Below are positions 14,888 to 34,689 of a stretch of DNA of 64,000 bases, piece after piece. Source of the stretch: Amoebidium appalachense (taxonomy: Eukaryota; Ichthyosporea); contig CAVNZM010000006.1 in assembly GCA_963693365.1 (NCBI GenBank), forward strand, positions 10,540,001-10,604,000. The letters run 5' to 3'. The translations under genes and the position numbers were made by a program. The notes beneath the pieces are model-generated. The model saw only the letters and a program-made list of their open reading frames with translations, was not told the DNA's origin and ran no database searches. The first letter of the stretch is position 1. Every line of letters begins with the position of its first letter.

Positions 14888-14930
14888 CGCGCGCGCATGT
14901 GCATGCGCGTGGGCATGACACGCACACGAG
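13976..14930. repeat. T-then-G run, G-rich DNA and an alternating purine-pyrimidine tract
   Basis: T 13990-14002 runs into G 14003-14019. Further G runs lie at 14415-14446 and 14729-14750. A (GT)n(GC)n alternating tract covers about 14846-14905, a classic Z-DNA-prone sequence. No supported exon is visible, although later exons of the C1-domain gene would have to lie in this direction or beyond. Confidence 0.8.
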
Positions 14931-15388
14931 CATGTTGATGCGCCTGTGCATGTGGGCACTAACACAAGATGTGCACGATGGGGATGTGAAGAGTTGTGCC
15001 AAATGCATAGCAACAGAAAACTCGAGCACTTGCTGACCAAAGTTGCAAACAATTACTTCGAGGAATTTGATAACCTACTCTTGTTTGTTCCCCCTCCTCC
15101 CTGCCCCCCCCTTCCCCCCCCCCCCCGGGCCCCTCAACAGAAACACATAACCCAATCCGGGAAGCCTCAGCTCCATACATCCACTCTTCTCCATACCCTT
15201 AATCCTTGCCCTCCCTGAGTCCTTCCCCTTCACCCACCAGCGCTTTGCCCTTGTCCTCCTTCTACCACCCCTGTCTTTAACCCCCCCCCCCTCCCCCCCC
15301 CCCCCCAAAAAAAAAAAAAAAAAAAAAAAACGTGACCTTCCCTTCCCTTTACCCCCTCCCCCCTCCCCCCCTCCCCCTCCCCCCCCCC

Positions 15389-15452
<64 letters not shown>

Positions 15453-15585
15453 CCCCCCCCTCTATATAAAAAAAAAAAAAAGAAAGAAAGAAAGAAAGAA
15501 AGAAAAGAAGAGAGGATGAGCAAAGATATAAAACAGTAGGCCGAACAGTAACAGCAGGAGCGGGTGTTACAAGCAGCACACCCAC
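14931..15585. other. Probable intron of the C1-domain gene, with C/A and CT tracts
   Basis: This follows the donor of the C1 exon on the minus strand. It contains T-rich then CT-rich sequence (plus-strand A runs at 15307-15330 and 15467-15508, (CT)n at 15390-15450) and C runs. One short possible exon at about 14953-15021 (acceptor TTTGGTCAG) has the right phase. It lacks the Cys expected to complete the second C1 domain, so I do not call it. Confidence 0.4.
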
Positions 15586-16200
15586 CTTTGTCAGGCACTG
15601 TTTGTGTATGTTGTACTGGCATACACGGCACTGCAGGCCCACCTTGGCCAGGTTCTTGACCAGCGGTTTCTTGCAACAAGTGCATACGGTCGTGTGCTTG
15701 TAGCTGTGCGTGATAAAGTCGTGCCGGCGCTCTGGTATGGCTACCCGCTTATACAGGTCGGTGTACATTTCAAGTATGCGCGGCTGCAAATAACCTGCCC
15801 TAATAAGACCTACTATTTGCTGCCGGCCCAGCACGTCTATGACCTTATTCTCTTCCAGCGCGACCGGACACACATCAGGTAGTTGGTGCGGGCACTTTTG
15901 GTGGTGAAACGTCAACGTGCACAAGGAACACTCCGCCACGGTCTTCGACAGTGCCACGCCACCCAACACCTCGTCACAGTGCGCACAGTATGCCGACTGC
16001 CACGAGTTTTTCTGCTTGAGCACAAGGTTGTGGCGCGATTTGTGCAGTGCATCAATAACGCTCTGTGGCAACACTACTACAGCTTCGCCGTCTGCAAAGG
16101 TCGTAACAGATGGGTGAGGGAGGGGTGAGCCCGTAACCACAGAATCTTGCCCTTCCCTATCGTCTTGCACTTTGTCCATTTTTGGTGCAGCTAACGCCAT
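15586..16200 (-). CDS. First exon of a protein with two C1 (diacylglycerol/phorbol-ester-type) zinc-binding domains
   Basis: The exon runs from ATG 16200 to a donor AAAG/GTGGGT at 15585: 205 codons, phase 0. C1 domain 1 covers residues about 57-111, with H57, C72, C75, C91, C94, H100, C103 and C111 in the C1 spacing. C1 domain 2 starts at H160, with C173, C176, C191, C194, H199 and C202. Its last Cys should come a few residues into the next exon. C1 domains bind two zinc ions and either recruit proteins to diacylglycerol-containing membranes or serve as protein-binding modules. Tandem C1 domains are found in PKC, PKD, diacylglycerol kinases and some trafficking proteins. The catalytic part is not visible here, so the type cannot be decided. 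The 30-residue start looks disordered and has no signal peptide. Confidence 0.8.
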
Positions 16201-17240
16201 GGCGCTGTAGGTCTACGTATAACCTGCAATAATGTGCTCTGCCTCTATATTATTGTTAACATACATAGACATGTCCTACTGTAATACAAAGTAACAGGTG
16301 CAAAAGACACAATGAGCCGTGAAAACGTCGGAGTCGAGACTGTTGACTGTCACAGACGACCCCACTGTCCACTCCCCACACCAAAGACGATGACGTAGAC
16401 GACACGTAACACTTTGGGGGATCCGTGCCCATTAATTAGAAATCTAAAAAAAGAAGTTAACATTAATGATTGGTAAGTACTTAACTAGAAATTGTTAAAT
16501 AGCTCATTGGTTTCAAGGCTTGAGTAAATAAATGAATTGTTTATAATGTCATCAAAATCTATTAGTTATTCTCTATCCGCCGGATCTATGTGAGTCAAGC
16601 GGCACCTCATGACGGCCGCACACCTTCATTGTCCTTTTGTCATAAGTTAATCTATGGCAGTCATTTTAGTTACAGTGTCAAGCCATTATTATTTATAAGT
16701 GTGTCTTTGTGTCCTAAATGCACACAAGAGTTTTGCAGAAGACTGTGCCTGACGGATGTTCCCCTATCGTTATCTACAACCGCAGGAGCCTTTGGTTTAT
16801 GATTGGTCGGTGGCATAAAAAAGGATCCCCGTAGAATCTGATGTAGTCGGATCTGTTTTCCCATGTGGAACTACGGCTGAGAGTTAACGTATGTACAGTA
16901 GCTGTTACAAATGTCAAGTTGTCAATTTCATAGAACAAAGCCGCTTTCCCAGGAAAAAAAGACGTGTTGGTTGTGCCCGTGGCGCATTCAATTACATGTA
17001 GCTAACGTACCGCGCGGCTCTGCCCTAGCCGCCTGTTTCAAATTGAGCAGCCGTTTTCTTTTATAGTGCCTATGTGCAAAGACCCCTCAAAGTGGAGCTT
17101 GGGTGATCGATATCATTGGTGGTTAGCATTTGGCAACACGTGGCCCATGCCATTGCTGACCACGTGTTTTCAATAGGCTTGGCACACATATACAGTCAGT
17201 ACAACATGCACCTGGTATCCACGCGGCCACTGTACAGCCC
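16201..17240. other. Intergenic region between the C1 gene 5' end and the large TIR element
   Basis: Ordinary composition with no supported gene. The side nearest 16201 should hold the promoter of the minus-strand C1 gene; no TATA or other element stands out clearly enough to call. Confidence 0.4.
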
Positions 17241-18105
17241 TCTCAGCTGCTGTCCAATCAAAACCCGTAAATATTTCCAGCATAATGATAACCAATCATG
17301 TTCCGGTATGCCCTTTTACGCCGTATGATTGGCTTCTGATCGCACCAAAAGGAATAAAGGATTCCTTCACAACCCAACCTCCAGCTAAACAATGCAATAT
17401 CACAGTTACAACGTGATCTGATTGGTTAACTGCATTCATAAGGGCCGCTTCATACTAAACAATGCATGATCAGGCTCAAAACGTGAGCTGATTGGTCCCC
17501 ACAACGGCTAAGTCAACCAATCAAATAGCTTTAAATAACTACATTGTCATTCATCCTTGTCGTTTTGTCATACAGTCTGTCATCCTTGTCGTTTTGTCAT
17601 ACACTGTCATCCTTGTCGGTTTTGTCATACACTGTCATCCTTGTCACATTGTCACCCGTTGTCAATCTTGTAACATTGTCAGCCGCTGTCACACACTGTC
17701 TGCATCAACAGCCAACCAAACAGCAGCAGCATCTCACCACCACGGAAGCAGCAGCAGCCCAAACAGCAGCAACAGCTCACCACCATGGCGGCAGCAGCTG
17801 CCCAAACAGCAGCAGCAGCTCACCACCACGGCGGCAGCAGCTGCCCAAACAGCAGCAGCAGCTCACCACCACGACAGCAGCAGCTGCCCAAACAGAAGCA
17901 GCAGCTCACCACCACGGCAGCAGCTGCTGCCCAAACAGCAGCAGCAGCTCACTGACCAGCACGGCAGCAGCAGCAGCCCAAACAGCAGCAGCAGCTCACC
18001 ACCACGGCCGCAGCAGCAGCCCAAACAGCAGCACTGCCAGGAGCCTGAGCGCACCACCACAGCAGCCGCTACCACCAAACAGCAGCAGCAGCTGACCAGG
18101 CCACC
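17241..18105 (+). repeat. Left terminal inverted repeat, outer part with CAG-rich tandem array
   Basis: This pairs with 23575-24681 in inverted orientation. Several CCAAT motifs occur as ATTGG/CCAAT near 17300-17530. Short direct repeats of TTGTCATACACTGTCATCC occur at 17560-17650. From about 17715 to 18100 there is an array of units built from CAGCAGCAGCTCACCACCAC then GGCAGCAGCAGCTGCCCAAA, period about 40-48 bp. The array is open in several frames (Gln/Ser/Ala/His-rich), but nothing suggests it is translated. Confidence 0.85.
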
Positions 18106-18712
18106 AGCCCGGCTGAACCGGCGACCCGTACAAACTGCCGGCCCCGGTATGTACCGCTGGCCCGCATGAACCGCCGGCTTCTATGAAGCGCCAGCCCGTT
18201 TGTGCCGCCAGCCCGTATGAACCACCGGCCCGCATGTACCGCCGGCCTGTATGTACCGGCCCCCCGCGGCCTGTATGACCCGCCATCCCGTATGAACCGC
18301 CGGCCTGTATGAACCACCAGCAAGTATGTAACCCCGGGCCGGTCCGGCCCGTATGACTGCCGGCTGGTATGTGCCACCAGCCCGGGTATGAAACACCGGC
18401 CCGTATGAGTCACCGCCCGTCCGAATGAACCACCAGCCCGTATGAACCACCAGGTCATATGAACCACCGGCCCGTATGATGAACTGCCAGTTCGTATGAA
18501 CCGCCGGCCCGTATGAACCGTCAATCTGTATGTACTGGTCGGCGGCCCGTATGACCTGCCTGCCTGTATGAACCGCCGACCCCGGTATGATCCGCTGGTA
18601 CCAATGAATCATCCGCCCTTAGTCAAACTGCCGACCCGTATGAACCGCCGTCCCGTAAAAACTGCCGGCCCATATTGTCGAACCGCCATTCCGTTTGAAC
18701 CGCGTATCCTAT
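18106..18712 (+). repeat. 18-bp minisatellite (CCGGCCCGTATGAACCGC-like), about 30 degenerate units
   Basis: Units such as GCCCGTATGAACCGCCG and CCGTATGTACCGCCGGC repeat with substitutions and small length changes across about 600 bp. A lone pair of units recurs at 19436-19465, inside the core-side arm. The right arm lacks the array. Confidence 0.85.
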
Positions 18713-19420
18713 TGTGTATGTACTAGAGACGCGGCACTCTACTAAGTGTACACACACGAAAAGGAACGAACGTGTAGTACGGAAAAACGGTAAAGTTTAT
18801 TCAGACCAGGCTCCGACGGGCAAAACTTAGATCCGTACGGAATGAGGCTAAGTCACAACTGAGGCCATCAAGGCCGTGCCCTCAAAGATCATCATCACCT
18901 GGCCCCCCTACGATGCCACATTCCAAACATTCCGATCTACTTTATCGTGCCCCTGCACGAGCTAAGTCGATCTACTCAAACCAATATATTTATCCATGTC
19001 TCACCCCTCACCCTCCCCCTAGTGGCACCGCAGAGTCTAAATCTACATTTCATATTATCCCCCCCCCCCTCCCTCCCCCCTTTCCTCTACATCTAAATAT
19101 ATAAATACGTTTGGCAACATACACTATCAAACCTTGCCAATACTTACAAAAGGGCTTCTGCCCGAACAATCACATTCCTTAGTCCTCCTACGATCTATCC
19201 TACACACTAATTAGAATTCTATTGGTCGGCTGCCCCAGCTGACGTGGTCCTGCCCTGCGCCGGCAGAGGCAAGATGCACGCAGCTGTACAGCTATCTTGA
19301 GGCCCCGGGCTTGATCTTGATGATCTGTGGACCCGGGCCACCCCCCCCCCCCCCCCCCCCCCCCCCCCCGATCTCGATCGTAGACTTAGGCTGATCTGCT
19401 GAGACGGATTAGTATATGTC
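18708..19420 (+). repeat. Left terminal inverted repeat, inner part
   Basis: This pairs with about 22375-23130. Shared landmarks are AAAGGAACG...GTAAAGTTTATTC, GTGCCCTCAAAGATCATCATC, GATGCCACATTCCA, GTACAGCTATCTTGAGGCCC and GGACCCGGG followed by a C run (19340-19369). The C run faces the G run at 22423-22479 on the other arm. Confidence 0.85.
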
Positions 19421-19495
19421 AGACACCGCTGGTCCCGAATACGAACCGCCGGCCCGTATGAACCGGCAGGCCTGTTTGTATACGTATATCAAGTG

Positions 19496-19677
<182 letters not shown>

Positions 19678-19707
19678 GGTTTTTATGCGCCAGATCATTC
19701 AGAGCCC

Positions 19708-20121
19708 TCAGCCGCACAGCACACATCCAGAAGCCCCGCAACGACGTCGGGCTCTTGGCAAAGGGCAATCTTGTGCAGCAATGTGTTTTGTGATAGTAGG
19801 CAGAGTCCACCCCGGCCACGCTGTAGCAGACAGTGTAGTGGTGTGTGGGCCCGGGGCCGTCACACCCAGGTCACCATACAGCTGCTCCACCGCTGCCAGA
19901 TGCTCGGGCCAATGTTGACGCACCATGTCTAATACCTCCTGCGGGTCCATGGATGCTAGCACACACTTTCTGAGGTTGTACTGGTGGCGTAGATCCTTGT
20001 GCGTGTACCAGACCGTCGTGAAGCCGAACCCCTTGCTGTTGTTACAGCTGTTACACTTCTTGCTCTTGTGCACCATGGGGGTGCTCACACACTGTTCCCA
20101 CCACGGCCGCGCCCCGGGCAG
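19708..20121 (-). CDS. Element-encoded open frame with CNSC motif, function unknown
   Basis: This minus-strand frame in the element core contains MVHKSKKCNSCNN, then WYTHKDLRHQYNLRKCVLASMD, then a helical-looking EVLDMVRQHWPEHLAAVEQLYG. The CxxC after a Lys-rich stretch could bind zinc. It opens after a TAG near 20129 and runs to about 19708. It lies divergently from the integrase remnant. I do not recognise it, and it may itself be truncated. Confidence 0.35.
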   Translation of the reverse strand: MPGARPWWEQCVSTPMVHKSKKCNSCNNSKGFGFTTVWYTHKDLRHQYNLRKCVLASMDPQEVLDMVRQHWPEHLAAVEQLYGDLGVTAPGPHTTTLSATAWPGWTLPTITKHIAAQDCPLPRARRRCGASGCVLCG

Positions 20122-20477
20122 TGTATCCTAGAGACTCCTTTGTGTCATGACGCAGATATTAACTACGGCTCCAAACTTTAATACCTTTATGACATGAACA
20201 AAGGATGGCCAGGGTGGCGCCCGAGGATGAGTGGGAGAGGCTCCCGGAGGTGCCCTACCCGGTGGCCCAGGACGACCCTGACCCGATGAGAGGCACGAAA
20301 TGGACCAGTCCAAGCGTGACCGGATGCAGACCACCATCGTACATTCGCCGCACACGCTCTACGCCGACATGCTTGAGGTCACACGGTGGCGGTACACACC
20401 CGTGGTGGTGGAGAGCGATGCGGACGGTGAGCGGTCCGTGCGGGGCCGACCAGTGTGACGGTCGAACTCAGACCATT

Positions 20478-21088
20478 AACGTCGGTTGCCAACGCTTCCT
20501 GACGGTGGTAGACCCCCTGTCCAAGCGGGGTGGGTGGGAGCCGGTGGCCTCCCGTAGCAGCGCCCACGCACTTGAGGCCTTCCGCAGGGTTCTGGACAGG
20601 CTTTATCGGTACCAGGCCGTGGCCAGGTCGGCCCTTAATGAATCAAACGGCACGAGTCCTCAATCTGGGCCACCGATTACGGCCGCCACGATTCAGTCAG
20701 GCTGTACACGGACGCAGGCTCCGAGTTCCACGGCAACTTCCATCGCAAGGTGACACAGGACTTGCACATGGAGCACTGCGTGGCACCGCATGCCTGTGCG
20801 CAACCCCGCACGCTTGGCCGTGCGAAAAAACGCTGAGTCAGGTCAGGAGTACGAGTGGCGGACGCCCAGGCAGGGGACAAGCACTACACGGCTGCAATAG
20901 AGTCCTTTAACCACGTCCACCGTACGGCCATGGCCAAGCGGTTTACCTCCATGGGGTACACACACGAGTCATTCAATCTTGTGGGCGGGGTGGCCGGAGC
21001 CGCGCCTGCGTACCTGGTGTTGGAGCTAGAGTACAACATGCGCCGTCACTCTATGTACGTAAAGGCTGCTGCCGTGACGGTGACCTGA
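20478..21088 (+). pseudogene. Retroviral/Polinton-type integrase (DDE, rve fold), broken
   Basis: Three catalytic blocks can be seen in order. The first is RFLTVVDPLSKRGGWEPVAS with the first Asp (near 20500), then a helix with HALEAFRRVLDRL. The second is LYTDAGSEFHGNFHRK with the second Asp (near 20713), followed by a TQDLHMEHC strand. The third is AAIESFNHVHRTAMAKRF with the Glu (near 20898). This order matches rve integrases of Polintons and Ginger-like elements, which join element ends to target DNA. The first block is in a different frame from the other two (slip between about 20620 and 20700), and a TGA lies near 20834. The gap between the second Asp and the Glu is about 66 codons rather than the usual 35, so an insertion or rearrangement is likely. 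It is not functional as read. Confidence 0.65.
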
Positions 21089-21560
21089 GGAACGGCGAGC
21101 GCAGGATGGTGCCGATAGTGCTGTTCAACTGACGCCTGGCCCAAGAGGTAAAGTTCTACACGCTTCGGCCTGACGACCCCGTGGATGCTCGCACCGATGC
21201 GTTCCTGTACAGACCTGACGGCAACATGGCCAATAAGCGATCCATGGATCCCAATGCACCTCCCGAAGAGTGGGACGACCGGAACTTTGAGGTGGCTGAA
21301 GGCATTGATGACAACAAGCGTTCTAAATACACTGTACGGTGCCTGCAAGACATGCAGATCTCTACCTACGCCACCCCGGGGACCTCCGTCCTGCGCCCCC
21401 GGCTGCGAACCCGCCTGCAGCCCTTGTCACTGACCACGAAGATGGCCGCACAGTGGTCGGGCGCCAGGACGCCAGGCGGCTGTGAACCGCATGAACGAGG
21501 CCGACAGGCAGCTACATGCGGCCAACATCCTCACAAGGCTGCGGTCAGTTAGGCGGCCCC
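21088..21560 (+). pseudogene. Element-encoded open frame downstream of the integrase remnant
   Basis: The plus-strand frame from about 21130 encodes TDAFLYRPDGNMANKRSMDP, then EEWDDRNFEVAEGIDDNKRS, and stops matching after about 21440. Composition resembles the integrase block, so it may be an integrase C-terminal extension or a separate protein. The function is unknown and the frame looks decayed at its 3' end. Confidence 0.35.
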
Positions 21561-21800
21561 GACCCATGCAGGGTGGTGACGCGCACCAGCCACCGTGACC
21601 GGCATCGGTCCTGCAACGTCTGAGGCCGCGGAAGCCCCGGGCTCCGGGCGGGGATGCCCGTCGCAACGGTTGACCAAACTTTGAACGTGAACAGTGGTAG
21701 GGTGCCACTGAGTTTTTTGTGTGAGTCTGACGTTAAACTTTTGCCATGACATGAGACGGTGTCCTGGTAAAGTTTTCTCGGAACCAACTATCAAAACCAG

Positions 21801-22190
21801 GTGCTGTGGCCACCATCCCGGGCCATGATGAATGTCGCTGCTGACCATCGCACTGCTCAACTTGGTGCACCGGCGGGCAAGCATGATCTGCCAGTGGGTC
21901 AGCTTACCAAAGATGCCAAGAAGTTTTTAACCATACCCAAAGGGCACGCCCGAAACCTTGCCAGGGAGGGTATTGTTCAACGCATGCGAGCGATGGGTAT
22001 TACAGTGGTTGATCTCGGGGATGGGAGGTCATTGGGCCTCAACAAGGTGACGTGCAGGCAGAACATTGGAATGAGTGGGATCCGTGAGGTTGTGGTTGCG
22101 TACTTCCAGAGTTATCCAACCCCTACTGCCGACACATGGAAGCCTCACGCACGTGCTATCTACGTACGAGCTGTTTGTGCTTGGACGTGA
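21801..22190 (+). CDS. Element-encoded open frame, function unknown
   Basis: This 129-codon plus-strand frame contains KFLTIPKGHARNLAREGIVQ and ITVVDLGDGRSLGLNKVTCR. No known motif is recognised. The start is uncertain because the frame is open upstream of the first ATG only briefly. It is the last open frame before the right inverted repeat. Confidence 0.35.
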   Translation: MLWPPSRAMMNVAADHRTAQLGAPAGKHDLPVGQLTKDAKKFLTIPKGHARNLAREGIVQRMRAMGITVVDLGDGRSLGLNKVTCRQNIGMSGIREVVVAYFQSYPTPTADTWKPHARAIYVRAVCAWT

Positions 22191-22374
22191 CCCCAACTTG
22201 AACGTTCATCATCTCTGGGCAGTGCCGAAGGCCCAAGCATTGCTTCACTAGCAGACAGTACGGATGACCACTGGCAGGATGCTAGCCCGTCATGCCCCTG
22301 TGGCGGCGACGTCCTTGGCAGTGGACTGCGCCACAGCTACCATGGAACTGCAGACCCCTATTCAGACTGTGACA

Positions 22375-22420
22375 TATGCTAATCCGTCTCAGCAGATCAT
22401 CCTAAGCCAACGATCAAGAT

Positions 22421-22479
<59 letters not shown>

Positions 22480-23130
22480 CGGGTCCACAGGTCATCAAGA
22501 TCAAGTCCGGGGCCTCAAAATCAGCTGTACAGCTGCGGGCATCTTGTCTCTGCAGGCACAGGGCAGGACCACGTCAGCCTGGAGCAGCCGACCAATAGGA
22601 GTAGTGATAGTGTATACTGATAGATCTTAGGAGGACTTAGGAATGCACTAAGTTCGGGCAGATGCCCTGGTAAATATTGGCAAGTTCTGATAGTAATCTG
22701 CCAAAGGTGTATATATATATATTTTGATGTACAGGAAGGGAGTAGAGGGGGGGGGGGGGGAGGGGGGGGGAGATAGTATAACATGTAGACTTAGACTCCG
22801 CGGTGCCACTAGGGGGAGGGAGAGGGAAGAGACAAAGATATGTATATTAGAGTGAGCCGATAGACTTAGCTCGTGCAGGCACACGATAGAGTTCATTAGA
22901 TCGGAATGCATGGAATGTGGCATCGTGGGGGGGCCGGGTGATGATGATCTTTGAGGGCACGGCCTTGATGACCACAGTTGTGACTTAGCTTGGTTCCGTT
23001 TGGATCTCAGGTTGGCAGTTGGAGCCTGGCCTAGAATAAACTTTGCCGTTTTTTTCGTACACGTCACGTTCCTTTCCGTGTATGTACAATTAGAAGAGTG
23101 CCGGCGCGTCTCTTAGTACACGCATAGTAG
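22375..23130 (-). repeat. Right terminal inverted repeat, inner part
   Basis: Inverted partner of 18708-19420. It contains a G run of about 57 bases (22423-22479) and a second, imperfect G run at 22747-22771 that faces the C/T-rich block at 19060-19083. Confidence 0.85.
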
Positions 23131-23574
23131 GATACGACAGACAGACTGAAGCCAAAGAAAGTGCTGTGTCAGCTGCCAGTGTGCCTGACCGGGACACCGC
23201 TAAGTCACCTAGGCGAGCCTCCGGCGACCAGGAGCCGGAGGTCGCACCGCCGCGTAGAAGATCAAACAATGATCGTAAGCGGGTTCATGGTGCTTCCAAA
23301 GGAGAGGGCCGTTCCCGTGATGGCCATGCATCAGTGGCAGTCCCAAAACCCTCTAAACCCCCGGGACCCGGTGGCAGGCATGCCATATACGACGACGCTG
23401 GCGATTGGCCAACCTCTATCGGCACCCCAACTCTGACTGAGGTAGAAGAAGACTTACAATGACAATGATGATCACACTATCCTCCGGTGTATGCTGACGG
23501 CTCTGTGGTTCCTCGGAAGTCTGAAATGAAGAAGAAACTCAAGGCCCGTGACCAGCAGTATCTTTGATTCCGTC
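23131..23574. other. Unpaired segment between the two right-arm repeats
   Basis: No partner in the left arm. The plus strand has a short open frame (23161-23436 and an overlapping frame) with KSPRRASGDQEPEVAPPRRR, a basic disordered-looking stretch. Not called as a gene. Confidence 0.4.
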
Positions 23575-24681
23575 CGCAGAGGCTGCTGCTGCTCATCTCT
23601 GTTGGTCGGCTGCGGCAGCTGTCACGTGTGCAGTTTGCCACTGGGTGTCTACGGCTGCTGCCTGGGTGGACCAAACAGGTCAGCTGCTGCTGCTGTTTGG
23701 GTAGCTACTGCTGCCGTGGTGGTCAGCTGCTGCTGCTGTTTGGGCGGCTGCTGCTGCTATTTGGGCAGCTGCTGCTGTGGTGGTGGTGAGCTGCTGCTGC
23801 TGTTTGGGTGGCAGCGGCTGCCGTGGTGGTGAGCTGCTGCTGCTGTTTGGGCTGCTCCTGCTGCCGTGGTGGTCATGGTGCCAATGAGCTGCTGCTGCTG
23901 TTTGGACAGCTGCTGCTGCCGTGGTGGTGGGCCTGCTGCTATTTGGACTGCTGCTGCTGCCGTGGTGGTGAGCCTGTTGCTGCTGTTTTGGTTGCTGCTG
24001 CTGCGGTGGTGGTGACTCTGCTGCTGAGGCTGTTTGGGCTGCTGATGCTGCCGTGGTGGTGAGCGGCTGCTGCTGTTTGGGCTACTGCTGCTGCCGTGGT
24101 GGTGAGCTGCTGCTGCTGTTTGGGCTGCTGCTGCTGCCGTGGTGGTGAGCTGCTGTTGCTGTTTGGGCAGCTGCTGCTGCCGTGGTGGTGAGATGCTGCT
24201 GCTGTTTGGTTGGCTGTTGATGCAGACAGTGTATGACAGCGGCTGACAATGTGACAAGAATGACAACGGGTGACAATGTGACAAGGATGACAGTGTATGA
24301 CAAAACCGACAAGGATGACAGTGTATGACAAAACGACAAGGATGACAGTGTATGACAAAACGACAAGGATGAATGACAGAGTAGTTATTTAAAGCTATTT
24401 GATTGGTTGACTTAGCCGTTGTGGGGACCAATCAGCTCACGTTTTGAGCCTGATCGTGCATTGTTTAGTATGAAGCGGAAGCGGCACCTTATGAATGCAT
24501 TTAACCAATCAGATCACGTTGTAAGTGTGATATTGCATTGTTTAGCTGGAGGTTGGGTAGTGAAGGAATCCTATTGGTCCGATCGGAAACCAATTATACG
24601 GCGTAAAAGGGCATACGGTAACATGATTGGTTATCATTATGCTGGAAATATCTACGGGTTTTGATTGGACAGCAGCTGAGA
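23575..24681 (-). repeat. Right terminal inverted repeat, outer part with CAG/CTG tandem array
   Basis: Inverted partner of 17241-18105. The CTG-rich array (about 23580-24215) is longer than its left counterpart (about 635 versus 385 bp), so the arrays have changed in length since the arms diverged. ACACTGTCATCC-type direct repeats lie at 24285-24375. Confidence 0.85.
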
Positions 24682-24881
24682 TGACGATCGGCATGTCAGC
24701 ACTGCCCAGCCGGCCTGCCCGGGTCGGTTGGGCCCCCGGGGCGACGTGGGTGCAAACAGCGACCCGTACGGCTGCTGAGGATCATATGGAACAGCTCTTT
24801 GTTTGCAGGACAGTTTGCTTAATTTACTAGTTACAAAAGCTCTCCTGTTGAACCGTGTAGGTTTGATGATCCTTTATCCCC

Positions 24882-24885
<4 letters not shown>

Positions 24886-24928
<43 letters not shown>

Positions 24929-25123
24929 GGGGAACCCCAACTAATTGATTTCTCCTTGTAGTCTTTATGGTGTCTCGTAGAGAAAGTAAACCCTGATATA
25001 TAGTCACCACCCGACATCTATGTACGTGATCATGATATACCGCTGAGGGGATATTCCGAGCAAACCCCCCCCCCCCATACCTGAGACTGGTTCTCTTTGC
25101 CTCGAGTAAACAGCGTAAACCCC
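24886..25123. repeat. A tract (42 bases) plus 196-bp dispersed repeat, copy 1
   Basis: The A run 24886-24927 is preceded by CCCCCTTT. The body 24928-25123 begins CGGGGAACCCCAACTAATTG and ends CAGCGTAAACCCC. It is nearly identical to the reverse complement of 37212-37407. Its outer flank (25124 on) is unlike the outer flank of the other copy. Confidence 0.85.
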
Positions 25124-25648
25124 ATATGCATGTCAGGCCGGGTGGCTCTCTGTGAGCTATCATCAAAGAGCAGCTGTGGAATCCGGATCTTAGATCGGGT
25201 CGGGTCGGAGGTCCGATATCGGATCGGTCCGAAAAGCCTTTTGGTGAAGTCGGGGGAGTTTTCGTCCAAATAAATACGTCTATATCATGTGTACATGCAG
25301 GTGTGTGGGTTATCCAGTTTGTGGTGGAGGGCGGAGGGGGGGCTCTGAATCCACGCAATATTCCTATATATTTGTATAGTATGTGAAGAAATGCACGGCA
25401 GGTTTACAATGCCAGAACGTGACCATGCTGAAGTAGAACAGCACATCCTCTTGATATCTATGTGTGGGTCATTGGCACTGCCAAAGCCCAGAAGACTAAA
25501 GACAGCGAGTCTTTTTGTGTCTGCAATAGTGTGTGGCCAAATGCAACACGAAAAGATTTTATACAAATAAGGCCACATTGAGCATAAATACTGTACAATA
25601 TCATTAAGCGTCGTCGCAACATCAAACACTCCTCTGACTCGAGCCCCC
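25124..25648. other. Unassigned stretch
   Basis: Ordinary composition with no supported gene. A local GATCGGGTCGGGTCGG direct repeat lies near 25193-25205. Confidence 0.35.
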
Positions 25649-25650
25649 CC

Positions 25651-25734
<84 letters not shown>

Positions 25735-25736
25735 AC
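25649..25736. repeat. C homopolymer (about 69 bases) joined to (CA)n
   Basis: A C run from about 25652 to 25720 is followed directly by ACACAC to 25735. Confidence 0.95.
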
Positions 25737-26077
25737 TGCTCTAAGTTTAGTACTGCAACACTCCAGCCTGAGCCTACTTTACCGCCATGTCAATACGTCC
25801 CCGGGAGACGCCCACATCACATTAAATAAGAAAAACAAACACCGCGGTAGGGCGAAAACAAAGAAATGAAAAGTAGCAGTTGGTTCCCAAAAACCTGCCT
25901 GTGCTATCTACCTATCCCTGAACTGTTGTTGTGGCTTAATAGATACCACACTAAATGTCAAACAGCTTCACTGAGGATCAAATCAATATATTGTTTAGAG
26001 AATAAACTGTAAAATGCCAGCGGTTTACATACTTGCATACTATGTGTGAGTGGTGTGCACAGCACCAGCTACAGTGC

Positions 26078-34485
<8,408 letters not shown>

Positions 34486-34689
34486 GGCTGCAAGACTCTG
34501 CTCACAGAGAAGAGGGATGGGTGGGGTGGCGAGTGGGGAAAGGGTGGATGGGCGAGGGTGTGGGCGGGTGGGTGGGTGGTGGTGGAGGATAGAAGGGAAG
34601 GGGGGGGGGGGGGGGGGGGGGGGGGGAGGAGTCAGTTTTGCCGACAATATTAGATGTTTGCAATTACGAGCACTGGCACACACAAACAT

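Noticed and set aside
14953-15021. Second exon of the C1-domain gene
   Set aside because: The acceptor and phase fit, but the Cys that must complete the second C1 domain is absent at the expected position.
17715-18110. Gln/Ala/His-rich protein from the CAG array
   Set aside because: Open in several frames because of the repeat; located inside a transposon arm, and the inverted partner arm shows the same.
18106-18712. CRISPR-like array
   Set aside because: The 18-bp units are directly adjacent, with no unique spacers of even length; it is a minisatellite in a eukaryotic transposon.
24928-25123. 196-bp repeat as a U1-like snRNA because of CATGATCACG
   Set aside because: The 5'-splice-site-pairing sequence, Sm site and stem-loops of U1 are not found; nor do U2, U4, U5, U6 or 5S motifs fit. 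Left as unknown.
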